Shown here piece by piece: positions 17,086 through 19,185 of a stretch of 19,185 nucleotides of DNA. Both the position numbers and the translations under genes were made by a program. Source of the stretch: an uncultured Chloroflexota bacterium (lineage in GTDB: Bacteria > Chloroflexota > Dehalococcoidia > Lucifugimonadales > CAJWER01); the NCBI GenBank assembly GCA_913030785.1, contig CAJWER010000026.1, positions 1 to 19,185 on the forward strand. The letters are read 5' to 3'. Position 1 is the stretch's first letter. The number at the start of each line of letters is the position of its first letter. The notes under the pieces are model-generated. The model ran no database searches. It was not told where the DNA came from and saw only the letters and a list, made by a program, of their open reading frames with translations.

Positions 17086-17502
17086 ATACGGTCTCCTACT
17101 TCTGTTGCGCTAAACGGACGCGCACCCCATCGAAGGAGTGCTCCATTCCAAACGTCCGCCAAAGCGTGTAATGTCCCGGGGTTCCGGAATGGCGCTCCGG
17201 TCCCGAGCGGGTCTGTGCTGAGAGGTGAATTGAGGTTGTTTTAGAGGGCCCGCTTCGCTGATTTTGCACCTCAGCGGCGAGGTAAACACTGACGTTTCAA
17301 CAGTCAGATTATATTATAGCTGTATAGCTGTGAATTTTCAAGGGATTCCGACCACAATACCTTACCATAGTCTTAGAACAGGTTCAACCATGTTCTGCAA
17401 CAACACCTCGGTGTCTGACGCTCAACAGGCACAGAGTCTTTTACCCGCGTCATGGGGTCGTGAAGGGCCCGGCAGCGCCTTGCAAACGGAGCGCGGAGAC
17501 GC
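17086..17502. other. Intergenic region holding the gyrB promoter and leader
   Basis: About 417 bases without a gene separate gyrB from the phosphotransferase. The middle (17281-17400) is markedly AT-rich compared with its surroundings and contains the gyrB promoter. An 8-bp tandem repeat (TATAGCTG twice, 17315-17330) lies across the -10 and spacer. GGAGTGCTCC near 17143-17152 is a small inverted repeat in the leader. Confidence 0.55.
17313..17341 (-). promoter_or_regulatory. Near-consensus sigma-70 promoter for gyrB
   Basis: On the minus strand TTGAAA (17336-17341), a 17-base spacer and TATAAT (17313-17318) match eleven of twelve consensus bases. The predicted start near 17306 leaves a gyrB leader of about 220 bases. 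AT-rich, supercoiling-sensitive promoters are common for gyrase genes, but homeostatic control here is only inferred. Confidence 0.75.
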
Positions 17503-18276
17503 CTACCAAAGTTCGTCGAGCAGCATGTAGTACTCGATTTTGTCGGCGTCGGAGCCGAGGACCTCGTACTCGTCGAGGAAGGGCTGCACAAACGCATCGC
17601 CACAGTTGCGGCGGATGCTCCTGACCGCGAGGGCGATGTCCTTGTACCTGTCCGCGACCCCTGCCCTCCCCATGTCAACGAATCCGGAGACCTCGCCGTC
17701 GTCAACCAGGGTGTTGGGCAGGCAGTAGTCTCCGTGGGTGAATACCAGGTCCTCAGTGGGGGGTCGGGACGACAGTAGTATCTGGAACACGTCCTCGGGC
17801 GAGACGCTAGCTCGTTCGGGGTCGAAGTCTTCCTCGTTGACCAGACCCAGCTTCACGTTTCGCTCGGTTTGGGGTAACACCCGGTCCAGGGTCATGTCGA
17901 AGGGACAGTCGCGTATTGGAACTTCGTGCACCATGCGTAGTCCTCGAGCCAAGAGCCTGACAACGTCCAGATTCTCCATTCCTAAAGCGCTGCTCGACGT
18001 GTCGATTCCCGGGATTGCGGAGAGGAGGAGGTACTCGCGGCCGTCCTCTGCGGCGTAGTCGAGCACCTGGGGTACAGGGAGCCGTCCTCGCAGCCAGTCG
18101 AGCCGCTCCCGCTCGGCAAGCAGCTCCGCAATCGGCGAGACAGGCAATACTTTGAGGAAGGTGACGCGCCCAGGCCCATCCAGGCGGTATGCATCGGAGC
18201 GGGGCTCGCCCACCACGATGGGGGTCCAGGTGGAGTTGGCGACCAGCGGACGAAGCGACCGGGGTATGGCACGCAT
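17503..18276 (-). CDS. APH(3')-type aminoglycoside phosphotransferase
   Basis: A 257-residue kinase-fold enzyme that resembles APH(3') proteins, which phosphorylate the 3'-hydroxyl of kanamycin- and neomycin-type aminoglycosides. ATP-binding Lys42 (FLKVLP) and a Glu at about 55-57 correspond to the Lys/Glu pair. Catalytic Asp183 and Asn188 lie in THGDYCLPNT, and metal-binding Asp201 in GFVDMGRAG. The spacing (183, 188, 201) matches APH(3')-IIIa (190, 195, 208) with a constant offset of seven. The VRSIRRNCGD stretch and the C-terminal YYMLLDELW also match; in APH(3')-IIIa that acidic tail (YYILLDELF) contacts the drug, with Trp here in place of the final Phe. The ATG at 18276 has only a weak ribosome binding site. 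No transposon ends or integron parts are visible, so it appears chromosomal. Actual drug resistance is a family-based inference. Confidence 0.92.
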   Translation of the reverse strand: MRAIPRSLRPLVANSTWTPIVVGEPRSDAYRLDGPGRVTFLKVLPVSPIAELLAERERLDWLRGRLPVPQVLDYAAEDGREYLLLSAIPGIDTSSSALGMENLDVVRLLARGLRMVHEVPIRDCPFDMTLDRVLPQTERNVKLGLVNEEDFDPERASVSPEDVFQILLSSRPPTEDLVFTHGDYCLPNTLVDDGEVSGFVDMGRAGVADRYKDIALAVRSIRRNCGDAFVQPFLDEYEVLGSDADKIEYYMLLDELW

Positions 18277-18704
18277 GTCGATCAGGATTTACCTGTCCCA
18301 ATCTGGGCACGTAGCGATTTCGTCACTGGACGGATTCGAACGATACCAGGTACGCTCTGAGCTACGAACCGATAGTTGTCGACGGAAGTAATGTCTGTGG
18401 AGATACTTTTACGGTTCGGACCCGTGTTCAAGATAGCTGGAGGTAGTCAGGCGAGACACCAGTGAGTGTGGCGTGCTGCCTCGGTTCCACCTGAAAATTG
18501 ACTGGGACGAGGTTGATGGCCAATGATGCGAGTGGATGGTGAGCAGGATCATCAAAATCATGGAAAGCAGGCAACCCGTGTTTACCCTGAATGTTATCGT
18601 TCACTCGGACAGGGTCGTGGTTGACGGGCTGATCCCAATGGACATCGCAATGGCGGACGTGGTCAACGAGTTCCCAAAGTTAGAGCAGAAGGGGTTTTCA
18701 AAGA
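18277..18704. other. Poorly coding region between the phosphotransferase and DUF362 genes
   Basis: About 430 bases with no well-supported gene. It includes a tRNA-like remnant on the minus strand (18325-18375) and a weak small open frame on the plus strand (18536-18772). LPRFHLKIDWDEVDGQ followed by a stop can be read just before that frame and may be a decayed gene tail. Confidence 0.4.
18325..18375 (-). other. tRNA-like remnant lacking an anticodon arm
   Basis: On the minus strand GTTCGTAGCTCAGAGCG (18353-18369) looks like a tRNA D-arm and CGTTCGAATCC (18332-18342) like a T-loop. Only about 10 bases lie between the two segments, so no anticodon arm or variable loop fits, and the T-stem does not pair. 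It is not a working tRNA; it may be a deletion scar or chance. Confidence 0.25.
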
Positions 18705-18772
18705 CTAGTAGTTCTGGAATAGCTTGCCCCAGTCGGTCTTCATGGCGGCGCGGATTCGGCGGCGGCCTATGA
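18536..18772 (+). CDS. Doubtful small open frame, weakly DUF433-like
   Basis: A 78-codon frame whose middle (GLIPMDIAMADVVNEFPKL) loosely recalls the IP..x..DI..x..P.L pattern of DUF433 antitoxin-like proteins. The last third overlaps the end of the DUF362 gene on the opposite strand and turns into a Ser/Arg/Gly-rich tail unlike a protein. If there was a gene here, it has lost its 3' end or is frameshifted near 18695. The ribosome binding site is weak. It may equally be spurious. Confidence 0.2.
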   Translation: MVSRIIKIMESRQPVFTLNVIVHSDRVVVDGLIPMDIAMADVVNEFPKLEQKGFSKTSSSGIACPSRSSWRRGFGGGL

Positions 18773-19185
18773 GCCTGAGCCAGTACTCGTTGTGGTATAG
18801 GTTCGAGGCTAAGAAGGCCCACGGCGCGATGGGGGACCGCAGCAACATGTTCTCAAGGGGCTTGAGAGGCCCCCAGTAGATGAGCTTTTGGCCGCGAGAG
18901 GCGAACGTGTTTTCGTTCTGCTTGAAGTGCCAATTGACCCCAGAGATGTCGTCTCCGACCAACTCGATGGAGTCGGTGTCGCCGATTCCGAGGCCCATCT
19001 CGTGGGCTATGCGTATGTAGCCGATGGACAGCGGGTCGAAGCCCATTAGCCGCGCGGCGACGGCGTCGACGGCCACCTGGTCAGCCCCAGCGATGATTAC
19101 GTTTTTGACCTGCCACCGCATGGCCCGTGGGCCCGGACCGTCCCCTGCGAAGGTGCCGTCCGTCACCGCGAAAACGCCCGGGTGG
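18705..19185 (-). CDS. DUF362-family protein, 3' part
   Basis: The C-terminal 159 residues of a DUF362 protein, reading in from the right edge; the start is outside the window. Family hallmarks are VFAVTDGTFAGDGPGPR at the edge, then NVIIAGADQVAVDAVAARLMGFDP and IGYIRIAHEMGLGIGD. DUF362 proteins are widespread in anaerobes and in Chloroflexota, often occur with ferredoxin-like domains, and have no settled function. After the conserved domain there is a roughly 65-residue tail (GVNWHFKQNENTFASRG onward) that is basic and aromatic-rich and could contact a membrane surface. The stop TAG is at 18705-18707. An apparent GTG start at 19166 is internal, because conserved sequence continues upstream of it. 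Confidence 0.88.
   Translation of the reverse strand, partial: HPGVFAVTDGTFAGDGPGPRAMRWQVKNVIIAGADQVAVDAVAARLMGFDPLSIGYIRIAHEMGLGIGDTDSIELVGDDISGVNWHFKQNENTFASRGQKLIYWGPLKPLENMLLRSPIAPWAFLASNLYHNEYWLRLIGRRRIRAAMKTDWGKLFQNY

Noticed and set aside
17281..17400. AT-rich island near gyrB and recF as a replication origin
   Set aside because: I found no DnaA boxes (TTATNCACA-like) and neither dnaA nor dnaN is present; the AT-richness is explained by the gyrB promoter.

Overview
The window is GC-rich, densely coding bacterial DNA. It contains a molybdenum-hydroxylase operon, NAD-dependent DNA ligase (ligA), recF and gyrB, a class I GAPDH, a DapA-family lyase and several SAM methyltransferases. That mix, with frequent TTG/GTG starts that have good Shine-Dalgarno (SD) sequences, would fit an uncultured Chloroflexota lineage (Dehalococcoidia/SAR202-like). 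This placement is inference from gene content only; no 16S or other taxonomic marker is present.

Layout, left to right. (1) 1-149 is the start of a minus-strand exported or membrane-anchored protein cut by the window edge, followed by about 820 bases with no gene I can defend. (2) 969-1693 is a SAM-methyltransferase gene broken by a 2-base TG expansion. (3) 1946-2320 is a FlK-like hotdog thioesterase with its own extended -10 promoter. (4) 2589-6732 is a molybdenum hydroxylase operon in the order FAD subunit, 2Fe-2S subunit, molybdopterin subunit, MoaD/ThiS/CysO-like protein. It has a promoter, a foldable leader of about 170 bases, an unusual 252-base gap containing a perfect palindrome, and a strong terminator. 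(5) 6909-7832 is a DapA-family aldolase/synthase, 7960-8778 a methyltransferase, and 8787-9260 (minus) a GNAT acetyltransferase. (6) 9430-10443 is GAPDH with a clear promoter. (7) On the minus strand, ligA runs into recF, and recF appears to begin at an ATC codon. (8) 14062-15009 is a CysM-like PLP sulfhydrylase, divergent from ligA. (9) 15037-17085 (minus) is gyrB, with an acidic insertion and a near-consensus promoter about 220 bases upstream. (10) 17503-18276 (minus) is an APH(3')-type aminoglycoside phosphotransferase. Next to it is a 430-base stretch with a tRNA-like remnant. (11) The 3' part of a DUF362 protein runs off the right edge.

How the genes may work together: the three hydroxylase subunits form one oxidoreductase that passes electrons from a molybdopterin active site through two 2Fe-2S clusters to FAD. 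The small ubiquitin-like protein co-transcribed behind them is a sulfur carrier, for molybdopterin assembly or possibly for cysteine synthesis with the CysM-like enzyme about 7 kb away. LigA, RecF and GyrB form a DNA replication and repair neighbourhood. The most unusual signals are the sulfur carrier ending GGGY, the hydroxylase leader with competing pairings, the recF start, the GyrB insertion and active-site substitutions, and a complete APH(3') catalytic set in what looks like an environmental genome.
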